From contig JAEXGT010000090.1 in NCBI GenBank assembly GCA_023450615.1, forward strand, positions 1-43,098: a stretch of 43,098 nucleotides of DNA. The letters run 5' to 3'. Below, piece after piece: positions 1-7,209 of this stretch. The notes below the pieces were generated by a model, which saw only the letters and a program-made list of their open reading frames with translations, had not been told where the DNA came from and ran no database searches. A program made the position numbers and the translations under genes. The DNA comes from Pseudomonadota bacterium. GTDB taxonomy: Bacteria; Pseudomonadota; Alphaproteobacteria; Rhizobiales; Beijerinckiaceae. Position 1 is the stretch's first letter; each line of letters starts with the position of its first letter.

Positions 1-586
1 GGCAAGACGGATCGGCTCTGAACTCGAGTTGGTCGTCTATTCATCCGCCGGCCAGATCATTCAAGCGACCGACTCCAATGAGTGGGATATTGCCTTCCTC
101 GCCAGTGATCCCGGACGCGTCGACAGACTCGCATTTTCCTTACCCTATGTGATCATCGAGGCGACCTATCTCGTTCGCAGCGGCTCAGGGATTCAGGCCA
201 TTGAACACGTCGATCAACCTGGCAACAGGGTCTGCGTCACTCAAAATGCCGCTTATGACCATATCCTCACACGGCAACTGAAGAATGCGGAGATCGTTAG
301 GGCGCCGACGCCTGCCGAAACACTGGACCTGTTCCTACGAGAAGGCTTCGAAGCAGCGGCTGGCATACGACAGCCGCTCCGAACCTTCGCAGCATCGCAC
401 GCAGGACTAGAGGTTCTTCCCGGGCGTTTTTCCGTGATTGAACAATCCATTGCCGTTGCTGCTTCTAAGCAATCTTGCACGACTGCTCTCAATGATTTTG
501 TTCGAGAGATGCTAGCGTCGGGATTTGTTCGCGAAGCGTTGGAAGCCAGTGGGCAAGGAGATGTTGCCGTCGCAGATAGTGCGTAA
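1..586 (+). CDS. ABC transporter substrate-binding protein, family 3 (5' truncated by window edge)
   Basis: C-terminal ~194 residues of a periplasmic solute-binding protein of the amino-acid/polar-compound type (SBP_bac_3). The frame is open to the left edge, so the signal peptide and first lobe lie outside the window; the first ATG-like codon inside (TTG at 29) is not a real start. Visible family features are the hinge-region segment DIAFLASDPGR, the ligand-lobe stretch FSLPYV, and the closing segment AAGIRQPL typical of the family. The product should capture a small solute in the periplasm for an inner-membrane ABC importer whose other subunits must lie upstream. A gene for a Gfo/Idh/MocA oxidoreductase follows 66 bases later on the same strand, which suggests uptake linked to catabolism, but the substrate cannot be told. 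Family assignment is firm, specificity unknown. Confidence 0.8.
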   Translation, partial: ARRIGSELELVVYSSAGQIIQATDSNEWDIAFLASDPGRVDRLAFSLPYVIIEATYLVRSGSGIQAIEHVDQPGNRVCVTQNAAYDHILTRQLKNAEIVRAPTPAETLDLFLREGFEAAAGIRQPLRTFAASHAGLEVLPGRFSVIEQSIAVAASKQSCTTALNDFVREMLASGFVREALEASGQGDVAVADSA

Positions 587-652
587 CAGCTGCAGAAATA
601 GCCTGGTCGAGCGACGGTGCAGTTGAGAAAAGCGTCAGGTTAGGAAGTTAAG

Positions 653-1696
653 ATGAGGTCCAGAAAGGTAAGACTCGCTGTCCTTGGAGCGGGGCTGATC
701 GGCAAGCGCCACATCGAGCGCGTTCGAGACGAGCCTGAAGCCGAACTGATGGCTATTGTCGATCCTTCATCGTCCGGCCGGTCGCTGGCAGAAGCAATGG
801 GAGTTCCGTGGACTCCTACCTTTCGGGATCTCCTCGAGACAGACAAGCCCGACGGTGTAATCATCGCGACACCAAACCAGATGCATGTCGCAAATGGCCT
901 CGAAAGCGTTGCTGCCGGGATACCTGCCTTAGTGGAAAAACCGATTGCAGATGACGTTGCATCCGCGACACGGTTGGTCGAAGCCGCCGAAGCTGCCAAG
1001 GTGCCCCTCTTGGTTGGCCATCACCGGCGGTTCAATCCGCTCATTCAGAAGGCGAAGCTCGCTATTGATGCCGGCCGAATTGGCAAGATACTAGCCATTC
1101 ATGGAATGTGCTGGTTCTTCAAACCTGATGATTACTTTGAGCCCTCCTGGCGACGTGAGAAAGGGGCAGGGCCTGTCTTTATAAATCTCATTCACGACGT
1201 TGATAACCTTCGCTATCTCTGCGGAGATATCGTTTCAGTGCAAGCGGTCGAATCGAATGCATTTCGGCGCAATGAGGTGGAAGATACCTCTGCCCTCCTG
1301 CTGCGTTTCAGGAATGGCGCTCTCGGGACGATTTCGGTCTCAGATGCAATTGTTTCTCCATGGAGTTGGGAACTCACGTCGGGCGAAAACCCTGCATATC
1401 CCGCAACGGACGAGTCCTGTTACCATATCGGGGGAACGCATGGTTCCTTGACGGTTCCGCACCTAGATGTCTGGTACAATAAAGATGAGCGAAGCTGGTG
1501 GGAGCCAATATTCCGCGACCGCATTCCCGTTGAAACTCAAGACCCGCTGACCCTACAGGTCCGTCACTTTTGTCGGGTCATTCGCCGTGATGAATCTCCT
1601 CTTGTTTCTGGGCGGGAGGGACTTGCAACGCTAAAAGTCATCGCTGCCGCTAAGAAGGCCGCCGCGACAGGACAACTTGTCGAAATCGAATATTAG
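653..1696 (+). CDS. Gfo/Idh/MocA family NAD(P)-dependent oxidoreductase
   Basis: A 347-residue cytoplasmic dehydrogenase-like protein. The N-terminal Rossmann fold shows the dinucleotide motif GAGLIGKRH near residue 13, followed by the family signature EKPIADD near residue 98 (the Lys of EKP is the usual catalytic/binding residue) and GHHRRFNP near residue 123 at the start of the substrate-binding domain. Length is typical (330-390). The ATG at 653 is preceded by AGGAAG at 642-647. Members oxidise or reduce sugars, inositols, or amino- and imino-compounds. With the solute-binding protein gene upstream, a role in catabolism of the imported compound is likely, but the substrate is not visible. 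Base composition is less GC-rich than the genes after 1.8 kb, which fits an accessory locus. Confidence 0.85.
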   Translation: MRSRKVRLAVLGAGLIGKRHIERVRDEPEAELMAIVDPSSSGRSLAEAMGVPWTPTFRDLLETDKPDGVIIATPNQMHVANGLESVAAGIPALVEKPIADDVASATRLVEAAEAAKVPLLVGHHRRFNPLIQKAKLAIDAGRIGKILAIHGMCWFFKPDDYFEPSWRREKGAGPVFINLIHDVDNLRYLCGDIVSVQAVESNAFRRNEVEDTSALLLRFRNGALGTISVSDAIVSPWSWELTSGENPAYPATDESCYHIGGTHGSLTVPHLDVWYNKDERSWWEPIFRDRIPVETQDPLTLQVRHFCRVIRRDESPLVSGREGLATLKVIAAAKKAAATGQLVEIEY

Positions 1697-1835
1697 TGCC
1701 GCTCATGGTTCCCATCAGTTTCACTTAGAAATGACGGGAACTCGACCTCTAACCGGCGCTGTGGCGGTCGCCTAATCCAGCCTCAGACGAGGATGAGTGT
1801 ATCCTTCCTCGATAACTTGACGGCGCCGTCTCACC

Positions 1836-3095
1836 TTATCTACGGCGCGACAGCTTCTTCACCGCATCGCGGCGCAGGATGCCGACGACTTCCAGATGCG
1901 GCGAGTGTTTGAACTGATCGACGGGGATCACACGCTCCAGGCGATAGCCGCTGCTCATCAGAATGGCGGCGTCGCGTGCGAAGGTGGCGGCGTCGCATGA
2001 GACGCTGACCACGAGCGGCACTTTCGACACGGAAAGTTGCTTCGCCTGCGCTTCCGCGCCTGCACGCGGCGGGTCGAGCACCACGGCGTCGAAGGCGTTG
2101 AGTTCCGGCGTCAGGAGCGGGCGGCGGAAGAGGTCACGCGCTTCCGTCGAGATGCGGCGCAGGCCCGGCGTTGCTCGGAATGCCTTGTCGAGCGCCGTCA
2201 TCGAGCCCTGGTCGTATTCGACCGCATGAACGTCCGACTTTTCGGCAAGCCGCAAGGCGAAGGGGCCGGAGCCCGAGAAGAGATCGGCCACACGCTTCGA
2301 GCGCTCGCAGGCCTCCGTGACGAAGCGCGAAAGGGTTTCCTCGCCAAGGCGCGTTGCCTGAAGGAAGGAGCCCGGCGGCGGCACGACGGAGGCGCGGCCC
2401 ATGAGGATCGCGGGCGGGCGGCGTTCCACGATCACATCGCCATGGATCGAGAGACGGGAGAGGTCGAGCTTCGCCGCGAGGTCGATCAGGCTCAGGCGAT
2501 CCGCGTCCTTCAGCGGCCCATGCCCGCGCACATCCACGTCGAATCCGGTCTGCGTGTTCGTGATCTGGATATCGAGCGGTTTGCGGGCCGCCTTCAAGTG
2601 CTCGCCGATGGCGCGGGCGATGCCGGGCGCCTGGTCCTTCAGCGGGGCCTCGGCGATGGGGCAGAAGCCGATCTCCACGATCTGATGGCTGCGCGCCGCC
2701 ATGAAGCCCACATGCATGGCGCGGTCGGGAAAGCGCACATGCAGCGTCACGCGGCGGCGGCCTTCGCCATGGGCGTCGATCAAGGGTTCGACGGGAGCCT
2801 CGATGCGCGCCTGACGAAGCGTGTGCGCCAGCGTCTCCTGCTTCCAGCTCTGATAGAAGCCGTGCTTCATGTGCTGCGTGGCGCAGCCGCCGCATTCATC
2901 GAAATAGGGACAAAACGGAATCTCGCGCTCGGACGAGGCTTCATCGATGCTGATGAGATCCGCGCGCGAACCATTGCGCTCGATGGTGACTTTCTCGCCC
3001 GGCAGAACCTTCGGCACGAAGACGGGGCCGGATGCGGTTTCCGCAATCCCATCGGCCTTCGCGCCGAGGCGCTTGATAACGACTTGCTCAGCCAC
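1836..3095 (-). CDS. RlmD/TrmA-family RNA 5-methyluridine methyltransferase
   Basis: Predicted SAM-dependent methyltransferase forming m5U in rRNA or tRNA, 419 residues from the GTG at 3095. A TRAM-like RNA-binding domain occupies residues ~3-50. A Fe-S cluster motif C62-x5-C68-x2-C71 (FCPYFDECGGC) follows, with a fourth Cys in GFCPIAEA, as in RumA/RlmD. The C-terminal Rossmann domain has LFSGSGPFALRLA, the DPPRAG motif, and SVSCDAATFARD with the catalytic Cys. The frame is open further upstream, but GTG at 3095 has GGAG about 7 bases before it and overlaps the tlyA stop by 8 bases, so I take it as the start and infer translational coupling to tlyA. Whether the target is 23S rRNA (RlmD/RlmC-like) or tRNA (TrmA-like) cannot be decided by reading. 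Confidence 0.85.
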   Translation of the reverse strand: MAEQVVIKRLGAKADGIAETASGPVFVPKVLPGEKVTIERNGSRADLISIDEASSEREIPFCPYFDECGGCATQHMKHGFYQSWKQETLAHTLRQARIEAPVEPLIDAHGEGRRRVTLHVRFPDRAMHVGFMAARSHQIVEIGFCPIAEAPLKDQAPGIARAIGEHLKAARKPLDIQITNTQTGFDVDVRGHGPLKDADRLSLIDLAAKLDLSRLSIHGDVIVERRPPAILMGRASVVPPPGSFLQATRLGEETLSRFVTEACERSKRVADLFSGSGPFALRLAEKSDVHAVEYDQGSMTALDKAFRATPGLRRISTEARDLFRRPLLTPELNAFDAVVLDPPRAGAEAQAKQLSVSKVPLVVSVSCDAATFARDAAILMSSGYRLERVIPVDQFKHSPHLEVVGILRRDAVKKLSRRR

Positions 3096-3819
3096 GGTGG
3101 GCTCCCAATAAAAACTCGCGATTGCCGTCCCCGCCCTCGATGGGAGAGGGGACGATGCCATCGACAGTAAAACCAAGCGACGTGACGAAGGCTTCCATAT
3201 CCTCGCACACGGCGCGATGTACGGCTTCGTCCCGGACGATGCCCTTCTTCACGTTGTCGCGCCCAGCCTCGAATTGCGGCTTCACGAGAACCGCAAGCCT
3301 TGCCTGCGGCTTCAGCAGCGCGACGGAAGTGGGCAGCACGAGCTTCAATGAGATGAAGCTCACGTCGGACACGAGCAGATCAGCCGGTTCCGAAATCAGG
3401 TCGGCATTCAATGAGCGCGCGTCCGTGCCTTCGAGATTGGTAACGCGCGGATCGTTTGCCACTTTCGGGTGAAGCTGCGAATGGCCCACATCCACCGCAT
3501 AGACATGCCGGGCGTCCCGCATCAGCAGCACTTCCGTGAATCCGCCTGTGGAGGCGCCGATGTCAAGGCAGATGCACCCCTTGGGGTCGATGGCGAAGGC
3601 ATCGAGGGCCGCCGCGAGCTTCACGCCGCCACGAGAGACGTAAGGGTGCGGCTGCGCAGCGGTGATGACCGCGTCCTCCGGCACCGTCTCTGACGCCTTG
3701 CGCACGGCTGCCCCGTTCACGGTCACGAGGCCTGCCATGATGGCCTCCTGCGCCCGGGCGCGGCTCGTGAAGAAGCCTCGCTCGACGAGTACCACATCGG
3801 CGCGCTTGCGGGTCGTCAT
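3088..3819 (-). CDS. tlyA: TlyA family rRNA (cytidine-2'-O)-methyltransferase
   Basis: A 243-residue TlyA/hemolysin-A homologue: an S4 RNA-binding domain at residues ~5-65 (RADVVLVERGFFTSRARAQE) followed by an FtsJ-like SAM-dependent methyltransferase domain with LDIGASTGGFT at ~85-95, VGHSQLHPKV, LLVSDVSFISL and LVKPQFEAG. The ending PIEGGDGNREFLL is characteristic. The start at 3819 (MTTRKRADVV) is chosen over longer openings because it begins directly at the S4 domain and has GAGG about 6 bases upstream. In actinobacteria TlyA 2'-O-methylates 16S and 23S rRNA; in alphaproteobacteria the family is conserved but less studied. The stop overlaps the start of the downstream RlmD-like gene, making a two-gene RNA-modification unit. 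The sod gene is divergent. Confidence 0.9.
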   Translation of the reverse strand: MTTRKRADVVLVERGFFTSRARAQEAIMAGLVTVNGAAVRKASETVPEDAVITAAQPHPYVSRGGVKLAAALDAFAIDPKGCICLDIGASTGGFTEVLLMRDARHVYAVDVGHSQLHPKVANDPRVTNLEGTDARSLNADLISEPADLLVSDVSFISLKLVLPTSVALLKPQARLAVLVKPQFEAGRDNVKKGIVRDEAVHRAVCEDMEAFVTSLGFTVDGIVPSPIEGGDGNREFLLGAHRG

Positions 3820-3923
3820 GGATGCCTCGACCTCATGTGACTTCACAATCCTTTCAAGCCTTGGAACCGGCTGTTGCCGGAAAGCGTATCCGTTCAACCG
3901 TCACCAGCCCCAACGGAGCCGCC

Positions 3924-4637
3924 ATGCTCAGCCGCCGCCATCTTCTGACCGGTGCAACCTTGCTTGCCGCCAGCGCTGCCATTCCTCGCGCCTGGGCGCA
4001 AGCGCCATCCGGTCCCTTCAAGCTCGATCCCCTGCCATATGCGCCGTCCAAGAACGAGCCCCATATCGACGCCCAGACCATGGAACTCCACCATGGAAAG
4101 CACCACGCGTCCTACGTCAACAACCTGAACGCGGCTTTAAGCCAGAACGGGGAGCTGGCCCGCATGCCGCTCCATGAGATGCTGGCGAAGATCGGCGAGG
4201 TGCCGGAATCGGTGAGAACGGCCATCCGCAATAACGGCGGAGGCCACGCCAATCACACCATGTTCTGGCAGATCATGGGCGGATCGGGCGGCGAGCCATC
4301 CGGCGAGCTGAAAAGCGCCATCGACCGGGACCTCGGCGGTTTCCAGAAATTCCAGGCGGATTTCAATACGGCAGGGGAGAAGCAGTTCGGTTCCGGCTGG
4401 GTCTTCGTGACGGTCAGCGGCGACGGCAAGCTCGCCCTCGTGACGAAGCCGAACCAGGATACGCCGCTCATGGACGGGCAGCGGGTGCTGATGGGCAACG
4501 ACGTGTGGGAGCACGCCTATTACCTCAAGTACCAGAACCGCCGCCCTGAATACCTGAAGGCGTGGTGGAACGTGCTCGACTGGAACAGGATCGGCGAACG
4601 ATACGCCGCTGCGAAGGCGGGGACGCTGACGATCTAG
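3924..4637 (+). CDS. Superoxide dismutase (Fe/Mn family, probably Mn type), Tat-exported
   Basis: A 237-residue protein that converts superoxide to H2O2 and O2. The start at 3924 is supported by GGAG at 3915-3918. Residues 1-26 form a twin-arginine signal (SRRHLLTG, hydrophobic run, AWA-Q cleavage site), so the enzyme should be folded in the cytoplasm and exported. Metal ligands are visible: first His in ELHHGKHH (~56), second in GGHANHTMFW, and Asp and His in DVWEHAYY. The GGHANH context and the Gln in NQDTPL are hallmarks of Mn-type rather than Fe-type active sites (Fe enzymes usually carry a Gln in AAQxWNH and Ala at the second site). It is divergent from tlyA, with 104 bases between. A short GC hairpin (4648-4660) follows the stop without a T-run. 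Confidence 0.92.
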   Translation: MLSRRHLLTGATLLAASAAIPRAWAQAPSGPFKLDPLPYAPSKNEPHIDAQTMELHHGKHHASYVNNLNAALSQNGELARMPLHEMLAKIGEVPESVRTAIRNNGGGHANHTMFWQIMGGSGGEPSGELKSAIDRDLGGFQKFQADFNTAGEKQFGSGWVFVTVSGDGKLALVTKPNQDTPLMDGQRVLMGNDVWEHAYYLKYQNRRPEYLKAWWNVLDWNRIGERYAAAKAGTLTI

Positions 4638-4709
4638 CAGGGGGGTGGGCGGTCTCCGCCTTCAAGCCTCAGACCCGGCCAGCGAAGTGCCTCTGCAACC
4701 GAAGGATAT

Positions 4710-4743
4710 ATTATTGCGAATCGCTATCTTAGGTTGCAATAAT
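4710..4743. promoter_or_regulatory. 8-bp inverted repeat upstream of the small exported-peptide gene
   Basis: ATTATTGC at 4710-4717 is repeated inverted as GCAATAAT at 4736-4743, separated by 18 bases, in an AT-rich pocket of the otherwise GC-rich 142-base gap before the gene at 4780. It could be a dimeric regulator site or a weak hairpin. A metal-responsive operator crossed my mind, but I cannot match it confidently to a Fur, Irr or Zur consensus. Confidence 0.3.
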
Positions 4744-4779
4744 CTGTGAGTGCCGGAAAGGCATGTTTCGGGGGCTCAC

Positions 4780-4908
4780 ATGAAAGCACTATTCGCTGGA
4801 CTTCTTGCATCTCTCCTTGCCACCGCCGCCTTGGCTCATCCGGGCGGCCTGAACAAGGATGGCTGTCACAACAACCGCAAAACAGGCGACTATCACTGCC
4901 ATCGGTAA
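4780..4908 (+). CDS. Small exported YHYH/CHxxR-type peptide, 42 residues
   Basis: A short gene encoding 42 residues: an N-terminal signal peptide of ~19 residues (MKALFAGLLASLLATAALA, cleavable at ALA-H) and a 23-residue mature part with HPGGLNKDGCHNN, RKTGDYHCHR at the very end. The pattern (HxGGL, G-C-H, N-x-K-T-G, Y-H-C-H-R) is that of the widespread small YHYH-type domain found at the end of nuclease-like or cell-surface proteins and as stand-alone periplasmic peptides; its two Cys and four His suggest metal or disulfide chemistry. A GGGG run sits just upstream of the ATG. The hairpin at 4943-4965 probably ends its transcript. Function unknown. Confidence 0.65.
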   Translation: MKALFAGLLASLLATAALAHPGGLNKDGCHNNRKTGDYHCHR

Positions 4909-4942
4909 TGCGAAGCCGGACCTTATGTTTTCGATGACATGG

Positions 4943-4965
4943 ATGGCCGGGATCAGCCCGGCCAT
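4943..4965. terminator. Palindromic hairpin between convergent genes (dispersed-palindrome type)
   Basis: ATGGCCGGG (4943-4951) and CCCGGCCAT (4957-4965) form a perfect 9-bp stem with a 5-base loop, 14 bases beyond the dxs stop and 34 bases beyond the small peptide gene. It has no T-run on either side, so it may act as a bidirectional transcription/RNA-stability barrier. From memory the motif resembles GGCCGGG/CCCGGCC palindromes dispersed in Rhizobiales intergenic DNA; that is inference. Confidence 0.5.
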
Positions 4966-4978
4966 GAACGTACAGGGC

Positions 4979-6886
4979 TCAGGCCCGTACTTCGCGGATC
5001 TCTTCCTGGCCCAATGCCTGAAACACCTTCTTCACGATGCCCGCCGCATCGAGACCTGCATCGGCATACATGCGCTCGGGTTTGTCATGATCCTGATAGG
5101 TATCGGGCAGAACCATTGAGCGCATCTTCAGGGTGCCGCGGTCGAGTGCGCCCTTGTCGGAAAGAAGCTGCATGACGAAGGAGCCGAAGCCGCCGGTGCA
5201 GCCTTCCTCGATGGTGACGAGAACCTCGTGCTCGCGGGCAAGCGTCAGGATCATCTCCGCGTCGAGCGGCTTGGCGAAGCGCGCATCGGCGACCGTGGTG
5301 GACAATCCGCGCGCGTCCAATTCCTCCGCCGCCTTCAGCGCTTCTGCGAGGCGGGTTCCCAGTGAGAGGAGGGCGATGCGGTTGCCTTGTTTGACGATGC
5401 GGCCCTTGCCGATGGGAAGTGGCACGCCCTTCTCGGGCAGATCGACGCCGACGCCTTCGCCGCGCGGATAGCGGAAAGCGATGGGGCCGTTGTCATAGGC
5501 CGCAGCGGTGGCGACCATGTGCACCAACTCCGCTTCGTCGGCGGCGGCCATGACTACCATGTTCGGCAGGGTTCCGAGATAGGCGATGTCGAAGGAGCCT
5601 GCATGGGTCGGCCCATCCGCTCCGACGAGACCCGCGCGGTCGATGGCGAAACGCACCGGCAGATTCTGGAGCGATACGTCATGCACGATCTGATCGTAGG
5701 CGCGTTGCAGGAACGTGGAATAGATGGCGCAGAACGGCCTGTAGCCTTCCGTCGCCATGCCCGCCGCGAAGGTCACCGCATGCTGCTCCGCGATACCCAC
5801 GTCGAAAGTGCGGGTGGGGAATTCCTTGCCGAAGAGATCGACGCCCGTGCCGGTCGGCATCGCTGCCGTGATGGCGACGATCTTGTCGTCGGCCTGCGCT
5901 TGCCGGATGAGGCTTTCGCCGAACACCTTGGTGTAGGAGGGGGCATTCGCCTTCGGCTTGGCCTGCGCGCCTGTCACCACATCGAAGGTGACGACGCCGT
6001 GATATTTGTCGGCGGCGGCTTCCGCGGGCGCGTAGCCCTTGCCCTTCTGCGTGACCACGTGAACGAGGATCGGCCCCGTCTCGGAATCGCGCACGTTCTT
6101 CAGGATCGGGAGAAGATGATCGAGATTGTGGCCGTCGATGGGGCCGACATAATAGAAGCCGAGCTCCTCGAACATCGTTCCGCCGGTCCAGAACCCGCGG
6201 GCATATTCCTCCGCGCGCTGCGCCTTCTCGTAGAAGAACTTCGGGAGCTTGCGCGCCAGCTGCTTGGCGGCCTCGCGGATGCCGCGATAGGTGCCGCCGG
6301 AGACAAGGCGCGCGAGATAGGACGACATGGCGCCCGTAGGCGGCGCGATCGACATGTCGTTGTCGTTGAGAATGACGATCAGGCGCGAATGCATGGCGCC
6401 CGCGTTGTTCATGGCCTCATAGGCCATGCCCGCCGACATGGCGCCGTCGCCGATCACCGCAATGACGTTATTGGCCTTGCCGTCGAGATCCCGCGCCACC
6501 GCCATGCCGAGGCCCGCCGAGATCGAGGTGGAGGTGTGGGCCGCGCCGAAGGGATCGTATTCGCTCTCCGCGCGCTTGGTGAAGCCTGACAGGCCGCCTG
6601 CCTGCCGGAGCGTCCGGATGCGGTCGCGGCGTCCGGTCAGGATCTTGTGCGGATAGGCCTGGTGCCCCACGTCCCAGATCAGCCGGTCGCGGGGCGTGTC
6701 GAACACGTAATGGAGCGCCACCGTCAGCTCGACCACCCCGAGGCCCGCGCCCAGATGCCCGCCGGTGACGGAGACGGCGCTGATGGTCTCGGTGCGCAGC
6801 TCGTCCGCCACCTGCCGCAATCGGCTCTCGGGGAGCCGCCGGAGGTCTTCCGGGATCGTGATGGTGTCGAGGAGAGCTGTGGACAA
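4979..6886 (-). CDS. dxs: 1-deoxy-D-xylulose-5-phosphate synthase
   Basis: A 635-residue TPP-dependent transketolase-like enzyme that condenses pyruvate and glyceraldehyde 3-phosphate to DXP, the first step of the MEP isoprenoid pathway (also feeding thiamine and pyridoxal). Visible motifs: DRLIWDVGHQAYPHK, the TPP-binding IGDGAMSAGMAYEAMNNAG, DGHNLDHLLPIL, the catalytic Glu in VGIAEQHAVTFAAGMA, and GLVGADGPTHAG. Length is standard. The only plausible start is the TTG at 6886 (no ATG or GTG fits the usual N-terminus, and a stop lies ~16 codons upstream); a G-rich stretch precedes it. xseB ends 33 bases upstream on the same strand, as in many proteobacteria, but no ispA lies between them. No TPP riboswitch-like structure was found upstream. 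Confidence 0.96.
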   Translation of the reverse strand: MSTALLDTITIPEDLRRLPESRLRQVADELRTETISAVSVTGGHLGAGLGVVELTVALHYVFDTPRDRLIWDVGHQAYPHKILTGRRDRIRTLRQAGGLSGFTKRAESEYDPFGAAHTSTSISAGLGMAVARDLDGKANNVIAVIGDGAMSAGMAYEAMNNAGAMHSRLIVILNDNDMSIAPPTGAMSSYLARLVSGGTYRGIREAAKQLARKLPKFFYEKAQRAEEYARGFWTGGTMFEELGFYYVGPIDGHNLDHLLPILKNVRDSETGPILVHVVTQKGKGYAPAEAAADKYHGVVTFDVVTGAQAKPKANAPSYTKVFGESLIRQAQADDKIVAITAAMPTGTGVDLFGKEFPTRTFDVGIAEQHAVTFAAGMATEGYRPFCAIYSTFLQRAYDQIVHDVSLQNLPVRFAIDRAGLVGADGPTHAGSFDIAYLGTLPNMVVMAAADEAELVHMVATAAAYDNGPIAFRYPRGEGVGVDLPEKGVPLPIGKGRIVKQGNRIALLSLGTRLAEALKAAEELDARGLSTTVADARFAKPLDAEMILTLAREHEVLVTIEEGCTGGFGSFVMQLLSDKGALDRGTLKMRSMVLPDTYQDHDKPERMYADAGLDAAGIVKKVFQALGQEEIREVRA

Positions 6887-6919
6887 AGTGCCCCCGGATC
6901 CGGCTGTTATCCCTGTGAC

Positions 6920-7168
6920 TTATTCGCCCACGTCCAGCGGAGCCGTGCCGGAGGCGGCTCCATCCGGGCCGATGGTGATCTTTTCGATTCGCGCCTCGGC
7001 CTTTTTCAGAAGCTGCTCGCAATGCTTCTTCAGAGCCTCTCCGCGCTCGTAGATGGCAATGGAATCCTCGAGAGGAACGTCGCCACGCTCAAGGCGGCGC
7101 ACGATTTCCTCCAGCTCGGCCAGGGCCTTCTCGAAGGGGAGGGTCTTGATGGCAGTGGTGTCGGTCAT
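6920..7168 (-). CDS. xseB: Exodeoxyribonuclease VII small subunit
   Basis: An 82-residue protein matching XseB in size and sequence: PFEKALAELEEIVRRLERG, then EDSIAIYERGEALKKHC and an acidic tail. XseB wraps around the large subunit XseA to form exonuclease VII, which degrades single-stranded DNA to oligonucleotides; xseA is not in this window. The ATG at 7168 is clear; the Shine-Dalgarno is weak. It is the gene immediately before dxs and follows the DUF2339 gene by 41 bases, so it may be co-transcribed with both. Confidence 0.93.
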   Translation of the reverse strand: MTDTTAIKTLPFEKALAELEEIVRRLERGDVPLEDSIAIYERGEALKKHCEQLLKKAEARIEKITIGPDGAASGTAPLDVGE

Positions 7169-7209
7169 GCAGCTATCCGCTTAAAAAACTCGTTGTTATG
7201 CCGCGTTTC

